This document shows positions 7,636 to 18,200 of a stretch of 64,000 bases of DNA, one piece after another. The stretch lies in NCBI RefSeq assembly GCF_007556605.1, contig NZ_VJND01000004.1:108461-172460 (forward strand), in the 5' to 3' direction. The position numbers were made by a program, and so were the translations under genes. The notes beneath the pieces are model-generated. The model did not search any database. It saw only the letters and a list, made by a program, of their open reading frames with translations, and was not told where the DNA came from. Every line of letters begins with the position of its first letter. Positions within the stretch are counted from its first letter, which is position 1. The DNA is from Tepidimonas sediminis. GTDB lineage: Bacteria > Pseudomonadota > Gammaproteobacteria > Burkholderiales > Burkholderiaceae_C.

Positions 7636-10600
7636 TCAGGCGCCATCGAACGGGAAGCGCATCGTGCGCAGGTCGCGCTTGGTCTCGACCAGCACCAGCG
7701 GCCCCTCCTGCGCTTCGGGCGGTGCCGGCCGCTGGCGCGGCACATGCACCGGCGGCGGCTCGGCGGCGATGGCGGCCTGCGCAGCGGCCACGCGCTGCGG
7801 GTCGGACTGGACCCATTCGAGTCCGGCGGCCTGTGCCAGCCGTGCCAGCTCGTCCACCGGCAGCTCGAAGCCGGCCGCGCCTGCGCCGGGCGCGGAGGTG
7901 GCCGCGGCGGTAGCCGGCGTGGGCGCGCTCGCCGCCGGGGAGGGGGAGGCCACCGGCGCCGATGGGGCGGCGGTCTGCGGCGCGGCCTCGGGGGCAGGCG
8001 CCGGCGGCGTGACGGCCGCCGTCGGTTCGGCTGCCGTTTCCGCCGTCGCCGCGATGGCCGCCGGAGCCACCGGTTCGGCCACCGCAGCCGCCGGCGGCGC
8101 GGCAGGCGTCAGGTCGAAGTACGAGCGGCGCGCCGGCTGTCCATCCTCGGCCGCGGGAGGCGTGGGGGCCGTGGCCGTCACGTTCGTCCCGTCGCCGGCC
8201 GCAGGGGCTTCGGCCTCGCCGCGGCGCTCGCGGCTGCGTTCGCGCCCGTAGCGTTCACGCGGGCGGCGCTCACGCTCGCCGCCGGCCGCGGCGTCATCCG
8301 CCGGTGCGGGGGGCGGCGCGTCGCCCTGCGGCGCCACCTCGGCGGGGCGGGGCTCACCCGCCGCTTCCGCAGACGGCCCGGCTTCCGCGGCCGGGGCTCC
8401 GGGGGCGGCGGTCTCGGCGCCTGCCTCGCCGCGGCCGCGGCGGCCGCGGCGACGCCGTTCGCCGCGCGGGCGCGCCGGAGCTTCGGCGGCCACGCCGTCG
8501 GCCGGCTGCTCCGCGGCGGCCGACGGCAGCTGCGCCGGCGCCGTCTCGGTCGGCGTGGGCTCAGGCCGTGGCGTCTCCGGCGCCGATGGGCGGGCGGGCC
8601 GTTCTCGGCGCCGCTCGCCCCGCTCGCCCCGCTCGCGTCCACCCGGCTGCGGGACGGCGGTGTCGCCGGCGGTCACGGCCGCGGCGGTCTCGGGGGTCGC
8701 GCTGGCGGCGCCCGTTTCGGGACGTGGGGGGCGTGCCGGGCGTTCCTCGCGCGCCGGGCGCGGCGCGCCGACGGAGCCGGGCTCGCCGCTGCGCTCCGTG
8801 CGGGCCGCGCCGCGCTCGCCGTTGCGGCCGCGGCGGTTGCGGTTGCCCCGGCGCCCCTCGCCGCCGCCGGGGGCGCTGCCTGCCGCCGGGGCTGCAGCGG
8901 TCGGGGTGGCCGCCGGCGTGGCGCGCGGGGCGGGTGCTGCGGCCTGCAGCCCGAACAGCCGGCGCAGCCACGCGAAGAAGCCCTTCTCCGTGACCGCCGC
9001 TGCGGCGATCGGTGCCGGCGCCGCCGGAGGCACGGGAGCCGGCGGCGCGACCGGGGCGGCGGCCGCCTCGGGGGCTTCGGTGGCGCGCGCCGCGCTCACC
9101 GGGGCGGGCGTGTCGGGCAGCACCCCCTTGATGATCGGCTCCTGCCGGTTGGTGCGCTCCTGGCTGCGCCGCGTCACCAGCGCCACGTCCTCGACGATGT
9201 CGGCCAGCTTGTAGCTGGCGTCCAGGTTGTCCAGGCGCGGGTCGTCGTGCTTCAAGCGCTCCAGCTTGTAGTTCGGCGTCTCCAGCGACTTGTTCGGCAC
9301 CAGCAGCACGCTGATGCGCTGCTTGAGCTCGATCTTGGTGATCTCGACGCGCTTTTCGTTGAGCAGGAAGCTGGCCACGTCCACCGGCACCTGCACCAGC
9401 ACGGCGGCGGTGTTGTCCTTGAGCGACTCTTCCTGGATCACGCGCAGGATCTGCAGCGCCGACGACTCGGTGTCGCGGATGTGGCCGGAGCCGCCGCAGC
9501 GCGGGCAGGGGATGGAGGCGCCCTCCGACAGCGTCGGACGCAGGCGCTGGCGGCTCATCTCCAGCAGGCCGAACTTGCTGATCGGCGCGAACTGCACGCG
9601 CGCGCGGTCCTGCTTGAGCGCCTCGCGCAGGCGGTTCTCGACCTCGCGGCGGTTCTTGCTGTCCTCCATGTCGATGAAGTCGATCACGATCAGCCCGCCG
9701 AGGTCGCGCAGCCGCGCCTGGCGCGCCACCTCGTCGGCGGCCTCCAGGTTGGTGCGCAGCGCGGTCTCCTCGATGTCGCCGCCCTTGATCGCGCGCGCCG
9801 AGTTGACGTCGATGGCCACCAGCGCCTCGGTCTGGTCGATCACGATCGCGCCGCCCGACGGCAGCGTCACCGTGCGGCTGTAGGCGGTCTCGATCTGGTG
9901 CTCGATCTGGAAGCGCGAGAACAGCGGCGCGTTGTCGCGGTAGCGCTTGACGCGGTTGACGTACTCCGGCATCACGTGCGACATGAAGCCGCGCGCCTGC
10001 TCATAGATGTCGTCGGTGTCGATCAGGATCTCGCCGATGTCGCTGTTGAAATAGTCGCGGATCGCGCGGATGACCAGCGTCGATTCCTGATAGATCAGCT
10101 CCGGCTTGGACAGCGCCTTGGCCGCGCTTTCGATCGCGTTCCAGAGCTTGAGCAGGTAGTTCAGGTCCCACTGCAGCTCGGCGGCCTCGCGCCCGATGCC
10201 GGCGGTGCGCGCGATGATGGACATGCCGCTGGGATATTCCAGCTTGTCGAGCGTCGCCTTCAATTCGGCGCGGTCCTCGCCCTCGATGCGCCGGCTGACG
10301 CCGCCGCCGCGCGGATTGTTCGGCATCAGCACCACGTAGCGGCCCGCCAGGCTGATGAAGGTGGTCAGCGCCGCGCCCTTGTTGCCGCGCTCCTCCTTTT
10401 CCACCTGCACCAGCAGTTCCTGGCCTTCCCTGATGACGTCCTGGATGCGCGCCTGCGACGGCGGCACGTTGCCCTGGAAGTACTGCTTGGAGATTTCCTT
10501 GAACGGCAGGAAGCCGTGGCGGTCCTCGCCGTAATCGACGAAGCACGCCTCCAGCGACGGCTCCACGCGCGTCACCACGGCCTTGTAAATGTTGCCCTTG

Positions 10601-10710
10601 CGCTGCTCGCGTCCCTCGATCTCGACTTCGTAGTCGAGCAGTTTTTGCCCATCGACGATCGCCAGCCGGCGCTCCTCGGCCTGCGTGGCGTTGATCAGCA
10701 TGCGTTTCAT
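7636..10710 (-). CDS. rne: Ribonuclease E
   Basis: RNase E is the main endoribonuclease of mRNA decay and of rRNA and tRNA processing, and the scaffold of the degradosome. The 1024-residue protein has an N-terminal S1 domain ([20 protein letters not shown], about residues 43-62), then the catalytic DNase-I-like region with the metal-binding acids in [14 protein letters not shown] and [18 protein letters not shown]. The zinc link CPRCGG follows at about residue 405. From about residue 540 it is a long low-complexity tail rich in Ala, Pro, Arg and Glu, as expected for the degradosome scaffold. A long, structured 5' leader on the minus strand fits known RNase E autoregulation through its own leader. 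Confidence 0.95.
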   Translation of the reverse strand: MKRMLINATQAEERRLAIVDGQKLLDYEVEIEGREQRKGNIYKAVVTRVEPSLEACFVDYGEDRHGFLPFKEISKQYFQGNVPPSQARIQDVIREGQELLVQVEKEERGNKGAALTTFISLAGRYVVLMPNNPRGGGVSRRIEGEDRAELKATLDKLEYPSGMSIIARTAGIGREAAELQWDLNYLLKLWNAIESAAKALSKPELIYQESTLVIRAIRDYFNSDIGEILIDTDDIYEQARGFMSHVMPEYVNRVKRYRDNAPLFSRFQIEHQIETAYSRTVTLPSGGAIVIDQTEALVAIDVNSARAIKGGDIEETALRTNLEAADEVARQARLRDLGGLIVIDFIDMEDSKNRREVENRLREALKQDRARVQFAPISKFGLLEMSRQRLRPTLSEGASIPCPRCGGSGHIRDTESSALQILRVIQEESLKDNTAAVLVQVPVDVASFLLNEKRVEITKIELKQRISVLLVPNKSLETPNYKLERLKHDDPRLDNLDASYKLADIVEDVALVTRRSQERTNRQEPIIKGVLPDTPAPVSAARATEAPEAAAAPVAPPAPVPPAAPAPIAAAAVTEKGFFAWLRRLFGLQAAAPAPRATPAATPTAAAPAAGSAPGGGEGRRGNRNRRGRNGERGAARTERSGEPGSVGAPRPAREERPARPPRPETGAASATPETAAAVTAGDTAVPQPGGRERGERGERRRERPARPSAPETPRPEPTPTETAPAQLPSAAAEQPADGVAAEAPARPRGERRRRGRRGRGEAGAETAAPGAPAAEAGPSAEAAGEPRPAEVAPQGDAPPPAPADDAAAGGERERRPRERYGRERSRERRGEAEAPAAGDGTNVTATAPTPPAAEDGQPARRSYFDLTPAAPPAAAVAEPVAPAAIAATAETAAEPTAAVTPPAPAPEAAPQTAAPSAPVASPSPAASAPTPATAAATSAPGAGAAGFELPVDELARLAQAAGLEWVQSDPQRVAAAQAAIAAEPPPVHVPRQRPAPPEAQEGPLVLVETKRDLRTMRFPFDGA

Positions 10711-11218
10711 GGTGTCGTTCCGTTCTTTCTCGATGTCGACGGCGCCCGTGGAACGGGCGCAGGCAGCCGTGAACCGGAGCCGATCGAGCGAACGACTGGG
10801 AATTGCCGGAGAGCCGCGGGGCAGGCGTCAGGCGATGCCCCGCCGGCGGCGGGGCAGGGCGCGGCTGACGCACCCGGGCGTGGGCGCGTGGAGCACGGTG
10901 AACAGGGTGGACGGGCCGGGCAAAGGCTTCACGGGGCGCGCGTCGCGATGGTCACTGGGTGTCCGCATGCAGCCGCGACCGCCCTCGGGGGCGGCTGCAT
11001 GTTTGGGTATTCCGTACGGGTTCGCTGCAAAAGGCGACGGTCCATCCGCCGGTGGCGACGGTGCGGCGGGTGGGGGCTTCGCTGCGGCCCGGACCACCTC
11101 CGCCTCCGGCGTCGCGCACGGGCGGACGTTCGGCCGATCTCGTCTGCCGGACCATCCGGGGCCGCGTGGCGTACACTCGCTGCCCTTGCACGGTTGCCCG
11201 GAGTGCCACCGGGCAGAC
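10711..11218 (-). promoter_or_regulatory. Long structured 5' leader of rne (predicted)
   Basis: About 500 bases without a gene separate rne from the predicted rne transcription start near 11218. Three strong hairpins lie within it. TGCCCGG/CCGGGCA (11195-11215) is right at the predicted 5' end. CATGCAGCCGC/GCGGCTGCATG (10966-10976 with 10991-11001) has 11 bp, and TGCCCCGCC/GGCGGGGCA (10836-10856) has 9 bp with a 3-base loop. In Escherichia coli the rne leader is a few hundred bases long and its hairpins mediate feedback control; a similar role here is an inference. Confidence 0.5.
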
Positions 11219-11224
11219 GCCCCG

Positions 11225-11230
11225 ATTATA
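11225..11230 (-). promoter_or_regulatory. Predicted -10 element of the rne promoter
   Basis: A perfect TATAAT is read on the minus strand at 11230-11225, predicting a start near 11218. The hexamer 17 bases upstream (CTGCGC) is a poor -35, so the promoter may rely on other contacts. On the plus strand, TACACT at 11172-11177 is a candidate -10 for rluC. Confidence 0.5.
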
Positions 11231-11302
11231 CCGGCGCGCCGCGTGCGGCGCAGGCCGGCCGATACCCGTTGTTCCGGAAAGCCTTCCGATGATCGCAGCC
11301 GC

Positions 11303-12295
11303 ATGAGCGCCGACCAACCCACCGTGCGCCACCTGACGGTCGACGCCGAGACGGCCGGTCAGCGCCTCGACAACTTCCTCGTGCGTGTCCTCAAGGGAGC
11401 GCCCAAGTCGCTGATCTACCGCATCATCCGCAGCGGCGAGGTGCGCGTCAACAAGGCGCGCGCGCGCGCCGAGACACGTCTGGCGGCGGGCGACGTGGTG
11501 CGCGTGCCGCCGCTGCGGCTGGCGCCGGCGCCGGCGGCCGGGCAGGCGGCCGTGCACGTGCCCGCGCGGGCGTTCGAGGTGCTGTACGAGGACGACTGGC
11601 TGCTGGCGCTGGACAAGCCCGCCGGGGTGGCGGTGCACGGCGGCAGCGGCGTGGCCCACGGCGTCATCGAGCAGCTGCGCCGGGCGCGCCCGCAGGCGCC
11701 GCTGCTGGAGCTGGTGCACCGGCTGGACCGCGAGACCAGCGGCGTGCTGCTGGTGGCCAAGAAGCGCAGCGCGCTCAAGGCTCTGCAGGACCAGTTCCGC
11801 CAGCGCAGCACCGGCAAGACCTACCTGGCGCTGGTGCGCGGTGCTTGGCCGGCCCGGCGCAAGGTCATCGACGTGCCGCTGCAGCGCTACCTGCTGCCCG
11901 ATGGCGAGCGGCGCGTGCGCGTGGTGGCGCCCGACGATCCGCAGGGCCAGCGGGCGCTGTCGCTGGTGCGCCTGCGCGGGACGGTCGCGCCGCCGCCAGC
12001 CTGCGCCGCGCCGGCCGATGCGGTCGCCTCGCTGCTGGAGGTCACGATCAAGACCGGACGCACGCACCAGATCCGGGTGCACCTGGCGCACGCCGGCCAT
12101 CCGATCGCCGGCGACGACAAATACGGCGATTTCGCCTGGAACCGGGCGTTGGCGCGTTGCGGCCTTGGGCGCATGTTCCTGCATGCCTGGCGATTGACGA
12201 TCCGTCATCCGGCCGAGGACCGGACGCTGGCGCTGGAGGCGCCGTTGCCGGCGGAATTGCGCAACTGGGGTGACGTGGCACGGCTTTTGGAATAG
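11303..12295 (+). CDS. rluC: 23S rRNA pseudouridine synthase RluC
   Basis: RluC converts uridines to pseudouridine in 23S rRNA. The 330-residue protein has an N-terminal S4 RNA-binding domain (GQRLDNFLVRVLKGAPKSLIY) followed by the RluA-type catalytic domain. The signature HRLDRETSGVLLVAKK holds the catalytic aspartate, and IKTGRTHQIRVHLAHAGHPI lies near the C-terminus. ATG 11303 is used because it opens directly into the S4 domain; the open frame extends further upstream without homology. Divergence from rne is a widely conserved arrangement in Proteobacteria. Confidence 0.9.
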   Translation: MSADQPTVRHLTVDAETAGQRLDNFLVRVLKGAPKSLIYRIIRSGEVRVNKARARAETRLAAGDVVRVPPLRLAPAPAAGQAAVHVPARAFEVLYEDDWLLALDKPAGVAVHGGSGVAHGVIEQLRRARPQAPLLELVHRLDRETSGVLLVAKKRSALKALQDQFRQRSTGKTYLALVRGAWPARRKVIDVPLQRYLLPDGERRVRVVAPDDPQGQRALSLVRLRGTVAPPPACAAPADAVASLLEVTIKTGRTHQIRVHLAHAGHPIAGDDKYGDFAWNRALARCGLGRMFLHAWRLTIRHPAEDRTLALEAPLPAELRNWGDVARLLE

Positions 12296-12298
12296 AAT
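12270..12298 (+). promoter_or_regulatory. Predicted sigma-70 promoter of the H-NS family gene
   Basis: GTGACG (12270-12275) lies 17 bases before TAGAAT (12293-12298), inside the 3' end of rluC. This gives a leader of about 65 bases before the H-NS family gene and fits independent transcription of that gene. Confidence 0.5.
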
Positions 12299-12369
12299 CG
12301 AGCGATCCGGATCGTCCCGGACGTTGCAGTCGTCTCAATCCTTCACCCATTCAACCAGGAACGTCGATC

Positions 12370-12681
12370 ATGGCCACCTACGCCGAACTCAAAGCCCAGG
12401 CCGAAGCCCTGCTGCGTCAGGCCGAACAGGTCCGCCAACAGGAGCGCGCCGGCGTCATCGCCGACATCCGCGCCAAGATGAAGGAATACGACATCACGGT
12501 CGAGGAGTTGGCCGGCACGGCGCGCGGCGGCAAGCGTCGCAGTGCCCGTTCCAAGGCCGCGCCGAAATACCGCGGGCCCAATGGTGAGACGTGGTCCGGT
12601 GGGCCGGGGCGCAAGCCGGGCTGGGTGCGCGCGATCCTGGAGGCCGGCGGCGACATCGAGCAATACCGCATCGCCTCGTAA
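12370..12681 (+). CDS. H-NS family nucleoid-associated protein
   Basis: This 103-residue protein has an N-terminal coiled-coil oligomerisation region (about residues 1-50, heptads around EALLRQAEQVRQQERAGVIAD). A short basic linker (GGKRRSARSKAA) follows, then the C-terminal DNA-binding domain with core motif KYRGPNGETWSGGPGRKPGW. These small proteins bind AT-rich DNA and silence horizontally acquired genes in Burkholderiales. It has its own predicted promoter and two downstream hairpins, so it is probably monocistronic. Confidence 0.9.
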   Translation: MATYAELKAQAEALLRQAEQVRQQERAGVIADIRAKMKEYDITVEELAGTARGGKRRSARSKAAPKYRGPNGETWSGGPGRKPGWVRAILEAGGDIEQYRIAS

Positions 12682-12722
12682 TGCGGCAGCGGGGCGCGGC
12701 GGTGCGCCCCCGCGCGTGATCG

Positions 12723-12785
12723 GCAGCGCCACGGTGGCGCTGCGCGGATGGTCCAGCAGGCGCCTCGGGCGCCTTTCGATTTTTT
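12723..12785 (+). terminator. Tandem hairpins ending the H-NS family transcript
   Basis: The first hairpin is GCAGCGCCA/TGGCGCTGC (12723-12743) with a 3-base loop. The second is AGGCGCC/GGCGCCT (12758-12774) with loop TCG, followed by a T-rich run (TTTCGATTTTTT, 12774-12785). The second is a good intrinsic terminator. Confidence 0.75.
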
Positions 12786-12849
12786 CATTTCGCCGTCTGC
12801 GGGAACCTGCCGGTGGCGGCGGGATCCCTCGGGCGGGGGTGACAGGGTC

Positions 12850-13548
12850 ATGTCCTCAGGAAATGCCATCGGGTGTGGGCAGGCGGTGCATTCGCCCGGC
12901 CGTTTCGATCTCATCGTGTTCGACTGGGATGGCACGCTGTTCGATTCCACGGCGCTGATCGTGCAATGCATCCAGGCCGCGGTGCGCGACGTCGGCGGCG
13001 TGGAGCCGCCGCGCGAGCGCGCCGCCTGGGTGATCGGCATGGGGCTGGCGCAGGCGCTGGCGCACGCGGCGCCGGAGGTGCCCCCCGAGCGGCACGCGGA
13101 GCTGGTGCGGCGCTACCAGTTCCACTGGTTCGCGCGCCAGCACGAGGTCACGCTGTTCGACGGCGTGCTGCCGATGCTGCACGAGCTGCGTGCGCGCGGC
13201 CACCGTCTGGCGGTGGCCACGGGCAAGAGCCGCCGCGGGCTGGACGCGGCGCTGCGCTCGGTGCAGCTGCACGGCCTGTTCGACGACACCCGCACCGCCG
13301 ACGAGACCGCCAGCAAGCCGCACCCGCAGATGCTGCTGGAGCTGATGGAGGCGCTGGAGGTGCCGCCCGAGCGCACGCTGATGGTCGGTGACACCACGCA
13401 CGACCTGCAGCTGGCGCGCAACGCCGGCTGCGCGGCCGTGGCGGTCAACTACGGCGCGCACGCGCACGACGAGCTGCTGGCGCACGCGCCGCTGACGGTG
13501 GCGCGCTCGGTGGCCGAGCTGCACGCCTGGCTGCGCGCCCACGCCTGA
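12850..13548 (+). CDS. HAD-family hydrolase, phosphoglycolate-phosphatase-like
   Basis: This 232-residue HAD subfamily IA phosphatase has motif I DWDGTLFDST with the nucleophilic aspartate, motif II AVATGKSRRG, motif III lysine in SKPHPQML, and motif IV MVGDTTHDLQLARNAG. A four-helix cap lies between motifs I and II. Such enzymes near rluC in Betaproteobacteria are usually annotated as phosphoglycolate phosphatase-like, but the substrate cannot be read from sequence. ATG 12850 gives a normal family length; the longer frame from 12748 would run through the terminator of the previous gene. Confidence 0.8.
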   Translation: MSSGNAIGCGQAVHSPGRFDLIVFDWDGTLFDSTALIVQCIQAAVRDVGGVEPPRERAAWVIGMGLAQALAHAAPEVPPERHAELVRRYQFHWFARQHEVTLFDGVLPMLHELRARGHRLAVATGKSRRGLDAALRSVQLHGLFDDTRTADETASKPHPQMLLELMEALEVPPERTLMVGDTTHDLQLARNAGCAAVAVNYGAHAHDELLAHAPLTVARSVAELHAWLRAHA

Positions 13549-13566
13549 GATCCGGAACAAGCCGCG

Positions 13567-14523
13567 ATGTCCAGCATCCAGTGGTTTCCCGGGCACATGC
13601 ACGCCACCGTCAAGGCGTTGCGCGAGCGGCTCAAGACCATCGACGTCGTCATCGAGCTGCTGGATGCGCGCCTGCCCGGCTCCAGCGCCAATCCGCTGCT
13701 GGCCGAGCTGACGGCCGGCAAGCCCACGCTGAAGGTGCTCAACAAGGAGGACCTGGCCGACCCGCAGCGCACCGCGTGCTGGCTGGCGCACTACGGCGCC
13801 CAGCAGGCCACGCGCGCCATCGCGCTGCACGCGCAGATGCCGGGGCCGGCGCGCCTGCTGGTGCAGGAGTGCCGGCGCCTGGCGCCGCAGCGCGGCGGCA
13901 TGGCCAAGCCGCTGCGCGTGCTCATCGCCGGCATCCCCAACGTCGGCAAATCCACGCTGATGAACACCCTGATCGGTCGCCGGGTCGCCAAGGCGGCCGA
14001 CGAGCCGGGCGTGACGCGTCACGAGCAGCGCGTGGCGCTGGCCGATGACGTCTACCTGTACGACACGCCGGGCCTGCTGTGGCCCAAGATCCTGGCGCCG
14101 GAAAGCGGCTGGCGGCTCGCGGCCAGCGGGGCCATCGGCCGCAACGCCTACGACGAGGAGGAGGTGGCGCTGGCGCTGCTGGCGCTGCTGCAGGCCGAGC
14201 ACCCCGAGCGCCTGCTGGCGCGCTACCGCCTGCCGGGCACGGCGGCGGAGCTGGCCGCGCAGCCGGCGCACGCGCTGCTGGCGGCCATCGGCCGGCGCCG
14301 CGGCGCGCTGCTGCCGGGCGGGCAGGTGGATCCCCACAAGGCTGGCGAGGTGGTGCTGGCCGACTTCCGTGCCGGGGCGCTGGGGCGCTTGACGCTGGAG
14401 ACGCCGGAGGCGTTCGAGGCGTGGATGGCGGCGGCACGCGCCGCCGAGGCCCGGCGCCAGGCCGAGCGCGCCGCGCGCCGCGGGGGGCGCCGGCAGGCTC
14501 CCGCGACGGATGCCGGGCCCTGA
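13567..14523 (+). CDS. ylqF: Ribosome biogenesis GTPase YlqF/RbgA family
   Basis: This 318-residue protein has a circularly permuted GTPase domain: G4 (LNKEDLAD) comes first, then G1 (GIPNVGKST), and G3 (DTPGLLWPK) last. That order is diagnostic of the YlqF/RbgA/YjeQ superfamily. The N-terminal WFPGHMHATVKALRERL matches YlqF. These GTPases act late in 50S subunit assembly. The C-terminal tail is a basic helix (RRQAERAARRGGRRQ). The start follows the HAD gene by 18 bases, suggesting an operon. Confidence 0.9.
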   Translation: MSSIQWFPGHMHATVKALRERLKTIDVVIELLDARLPGSSANPLLAELTAGKPTLKVLNKEDLADPQRTACWLAHYGAQQATRAIALHAQMPGPARLLVQECRRLAPQRGGMAKPLRVLIAGIPNVGKSTLMNTLIGRRVAKAADEPGVTRHEQRVALADDVYLYDTPGLLWPKILAPESGWRLAASGAIGRNAYDEEEVALALLALLQAEHPERLLARYRLPGTAAELAAQPAHALLAAIGRRRGALLPGGQVDPHKAGEVVLADFRAGALGRLTLETPEAFEAWMAAARAAEARRQAERAARRGGRRQAPATDAGP

Positions 14524-14526
14524 TGC

Positions 14527-14541
14527 TACAGTGCGGGCATG
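14527..14541 (+). promoter_or_regulatory. Predicted -10 element 6 bases before the lexA start codon
   Basis: TACAGT at 14527-14532 is followed by 6 bases and then ATG 14539. If this is the -10 element, transcription would start at or next to the A of the ATG and give a leaderless mRNA. No Shine-Dalgarno sequence is visible. No CTGT-N8-ACAG LexA box is present here, although CTG-N6-CAG overlaps the hexamer. Confidence 0.4.
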
Positions 14542-15204
14542 GCGGGTGAAGAGGCTTTGCCGCGGCCGACCCGCGCGCGCCAGCGCGACGCCGACGGCCT
14601 GACCGCGCGCCAGCGCGAGGTGCTGGCCTACGTGCGGCGCTGCGTGCAGGCGCAGGGCGTGCCGCCGACGCGCGCCGAAATCGCGCGCGCGTTCGGCTTT
14701 CGCTCGCCCAACGCCGCCGAGGTGCATCTGCGCGCCCTGGAGCGCAAGGGCGTGCTGGAGCTGCGCGACGGCCGCGCGCGCGGCATCCGGCTGCGCGGCG
14801 AGGAGCCGGCCGAGCTGCTGCAGCTGCCGCTGGTGGGGCGGGTGGCGGCCGGCTCGCCGATCCTGGCGCAGGAGCACGTCGAGGCGGTCTACCCGGCCGA
14901 TGCGCGCTGGTTCGCGCGCCGGCCCGACTACCTGCTGCGCGTGCGCGGCTGGTCGATGCGCGACGCCGGCATCCACGACGGCGACCTGGTGGCGGTGCAG
15001 GCCGGACGCGAGGCGCGCCCCGGCCAGATCGTGGTGGCGCGGCTCGGCGACGACGTCACCGTCAAGCGGCTGCAGCGCGACGGCGCCGGCTGGCGCCTGC
15101 AGGCGGCCAACCCGGATTTTTCCGACCTCGTCGTGGCGCCGGGTGAGCCGCTGGTCATCGAGGGCGTGGTGGTCGGCCTGCTGCGCCCGCACGGTTGGGG
15201 TTGA
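14539..15204 (+). CDS. lexA: LexA-type SOS repressor
   Basis: LexA represses SOS genes and cleaves itself when RecA is activated. The 221-residue protein has an N-terminal winged helix ([16 protein letters not shown], then the recognition helix near [18 protein letters not shown]). The Ala-Gly cleavage site is in [10 protein letters not shown], the catalytic serine in [16 protein letters not shown], and the catalytic lysine in DVTVKRL. It stands convergent with the imuA-imuB-dnaE2 cassette, which carries a clear LexA box, so it is probably that cassette's regulator. A second lexA elsewhere in the genome is possible and could be the main SOS repressor. Confidence 0.92.
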   Translation: MAGEEALPRPTRARQRDADGLTARQREVLAYVRRCVQAQGVPPTRAEIARAFGFRSPNAAEVHLRALERKGVLELRDGRARGIRLRGEEPAELLQLPLVGRVAAGSPILAQEHVEAVYPADARWFARRPDYLLRVRGWSMRDAGIHDGDLVAVQAGREARPGQIVVARLGDDVTVKRLQRDGAGWRLQAANPDFSDLVVAPGEPLVIEGVVVGLLRPHGWG

Positions 15205-15205
15205 C

Positions 15206-15222
15206 CGGGCGGGCTGCGCCCG
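15206..15222. terminator. Short hairpin between convergent lexA and dnaE2
   Basis: CGGGCG (15206-15211) pairs with CGCCCG (15217-15222) in the 29-bp gap between the lexA stop and the dnaE2 stop. There is no T-tract on either side, so its value as a terminator is doubtful. Confidence 0.3.
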
Positions 15223-15233
15223 TGGGGCGACGT

Positions 15234-18200
15234 TCAGTGGAAATCGTGGCTGGCGGGGCGCAGACCGTGCAGCAGCGCATCGGCCTGCGCCAGCCGCCAG
15301 GCCACCAGGTGCCCCGCCGCGTGCGGCGGCGCGCCCAGGCGCTGCCAGCGGCCTTCGACGATGAGCAGCCGGCCACTGCGCCACACCGCCTCGGTGCGCT
15401 CGGCCAGCGCGGCGCGCACGATCACCTGCACGCTGCCAGTCTCGTCCTCCAGCGTCAGGAACAGCGTGCCGCGCGCGGTGGCCGGGCGCTGGCGCGCGGT
15501 CACCAGACCCGCGACGCGCAGCCGCCGGCCGCTGGCCAGGTTGGGCAGCTCGGCGGCGCGACGGCCATCGGGGGGCAGCCGCGCGCGCAGCAGCGCCAGC
15601 GGGTGCGCGCGCAGCGACAGACCCAGCGCCGCGTAGTCGGCCCAGACTTCCTCGGCCAGCGTGGCGGCGGGCAGGGCCGGTGGGGCCTCGGCGAGGCGTG
15701 ACGCTGCCGGGCTCGAAGCCTCGGCGCGCACGCCTTCGGCCAGCGCCAGCGGCGGCTGCCAGGCGCTGGCCTGCCACCATTGCCGGCGGCGCGATCCGGC
15801 CAGCGCCTGCAGCGCATCGGCCTGCGCCAGCGCGCGCAGCTGCGTGCGCGTCAGCCGCGCGCGCGTGGCCAAGTCGTCCAGGTCGAGGAAGGCGCGCTGC
15901 GCGCGCGCCGCCACCAGCCGCCGCGCCGCCGGCTCGCCCAGCCCATGCACCAGCCGCAGGCCCAGGCGCACCGCCGGCTGGCCCGCGGCGGGGTCGGACG
16001 GCGGCTCCAGCGTGCAGTCCCAGTCGCTTCGCGTCACGTCCACCGGGCGCACCTCGACGCCGTGGCGGCGTGCGTCCTGCACCAGCTGCGCCGGGGCGTA
16101 AAAACCCATCGGCTGGGCGTTGAGCAGCGCGGCCAGAAACGCCGCCGGTTCGTGGCATTTCAGCCAGGCGCTGGCCCAGGCCAGCAGGGCGAAGCTGGCC
16201 GCATGGCTTTCCGGAAAGCCGTAGTCGCCAAAGCCGCGAATCTGCCGCACCAGGCGCTCGACGAAGTCGGCCGGGTAGCCGCGCGCGGCCATGCCGGCGC
16301 GCAGCCGGTCCTCGAATGGCGCCAGCCCCCCCTTGCGCCGCCAGGCGCCCATGGCGCGGCGCAGCGCGTCGGCCTCCCCGGCGCTGAAACCCGCCGCGAT
16401 CATGGCCACCTGCATCACCTGCTCCTGGAAGATCGGCACGCCCAGCGTGCGCTGCAGCGCCGGCGCGAGGTCCGGGTGCGGCAGCTGCGGCGGCAGGCCG
16501 CGGCGCTGGCGCGCCCGCGCGGCCAGGTAGGGGTGCACCATGCCGCCCTGGATCGGCCCCGGACGCACGATGGCCACCTGCACCACCAGGTCGTAGAAGC
16601 ACGCCGGGCGCAGCCGCGGCAGCATGCTCATTTGCGCGCGGCTTTCGATCTGGAACACGCCCACCGTGTCGGCGCGCTGGATCATGGCCCAGGTGGCGGC
16701 GTCATCCGCCGGGATGTCGGCCAGCGTCAGCGTGCGTCCCCGCCAGCGCGAGGCGAGCTGCAGCGCGCCGCGCAGCGCCGACAGCATGCCCAGTGCCAGC
16801 ACGTCGACCTTCAGCATGCCCAGCGCCTCCAGATCATCCTTGTCCCACTCGACGACGGTGCGCCCGGGCATGGCCGCCGGCACCACCGGCACCGTCAGCG
16901 TCAGGGAGTGGCGCGCCAGCACGAAGCCGCCGGTGTGCTGGCCGCGGTGGCGCGGCAGGTCCAGCAGCGCCTGCGCCAGCGCCAGCCAGCGCGTCACGCG
17001 CGCGTCGTCGGCGTCCAGCCCCGCCTCCTGCAGCGCCTGCGGCGGCAGGTCCTGTGGCGCGCGGCGGCGGCACCAGCGCGCCAGCCGCTCGATGGCCGGC
17101 TCGGGCATCGCCAGCGCCCGCCCCACCGCGCGCACCGCGCTGGCGGGCTGCCAGGTGATCGTGCTGGCCGCCAGCGCCGCGCGCGCGCGGCCGTAGCGGG
17201 CGTAGAGGTACTGGATGACCTCCTCGCGGCGCTGGTGCTCGAAATCGACGTCGATGTCGGGCGGCTCGGCGCGCGCGCGGCTGATGAAGCGCTCGAACAG
17301 CAGCTGGCTGCGCGCCGGATCGACCTCGGTGATGCCCAGGCAATAGCACACCACCGAGTTGGCCGCCGAGCCGCGCCCCTGGCACAGGATGCCGCGGCCG
17401 CGCGCGAAGCGCACGATGTCGTGCACGGTGAGGAAATAGGCTTCGTAGCGCAGCTCGGCGATCAGGGCGAGCTCGCGCTCCAGCTGCTGCCGCACGCCCT
17501 CCGGGATGCCGTGCGGGTAGCGCCGCGCCGCCCCTTCGAAGGTGAGCGCGCGCAGGTGCTGCGCCGGCGTGCGGCCAGGCGGCACGACCTCGGGCGGGTA
17601 TTCGTAGCGCAGCTCGTCGAGCCGGAAGCGGCACAGCGCCGCGATGCGGTGCGCCTCGGCGCGCAGCGCCGCCGGGTAGCGCCGCCGCCAGCGCTGCGCC
17701 GTCCACGGGTGAGCCTCACCGTGGCGCTGCCGCGCCAGCCCGCAATCCTGCAGCGGGCGGTGCAGCCGGGTGGCGGTCAGCACGTCCAGCAGCGCCTGCT
17801 CGCCGGGCTCGGCCATGCGCACCTCGGGCACCGCCGCCACCGGCAGGCCGCTGCGTCGGCCCGCCTCGCGCAGCAGCGCGATCCACGCCTCATCGTGCAG
17901 CCAGCCGTCGGCGCTGGCGCCGAGCCACACGCGCGTGCCGAAGCGCCGCCGCAGCTCGGCTGCCAGCCCGGCCAGCGCCAGCCGCCACGCCGCGCGCGGC
18001 GCCAGCGGCAGCGCCCAGCTCCACGGCAGCGCGATGAGGACGCAGCCCGGCAGTGGCGGCACCTCCCCCCAGCTGGCGTGCAGCGGCAGCCGTCGCGGGT
18101 CCGCCGGTGCCGGCGGCAGCGCCGCGCTGCGCTGGCGCAGGCGGCTGATCCAGTGGCTGATGGCGCCGTGGCCGGCGCGGTTCATCGCCAGCGCCACCAG

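Noticed and set aside
7744..11292. Open frame of 1182 codons on the plus strand
   Set aside because: It is antisense to rne and made of Arg/Ala/Gly/His runs without any known domain; high GC keeps stop codons away in shadow frames.
14505..14540. LexA box in front of lexA
   Set aside because: Only CTG-N6-CAG is present; the required CTGT-N8-ACAG spacing is not met.
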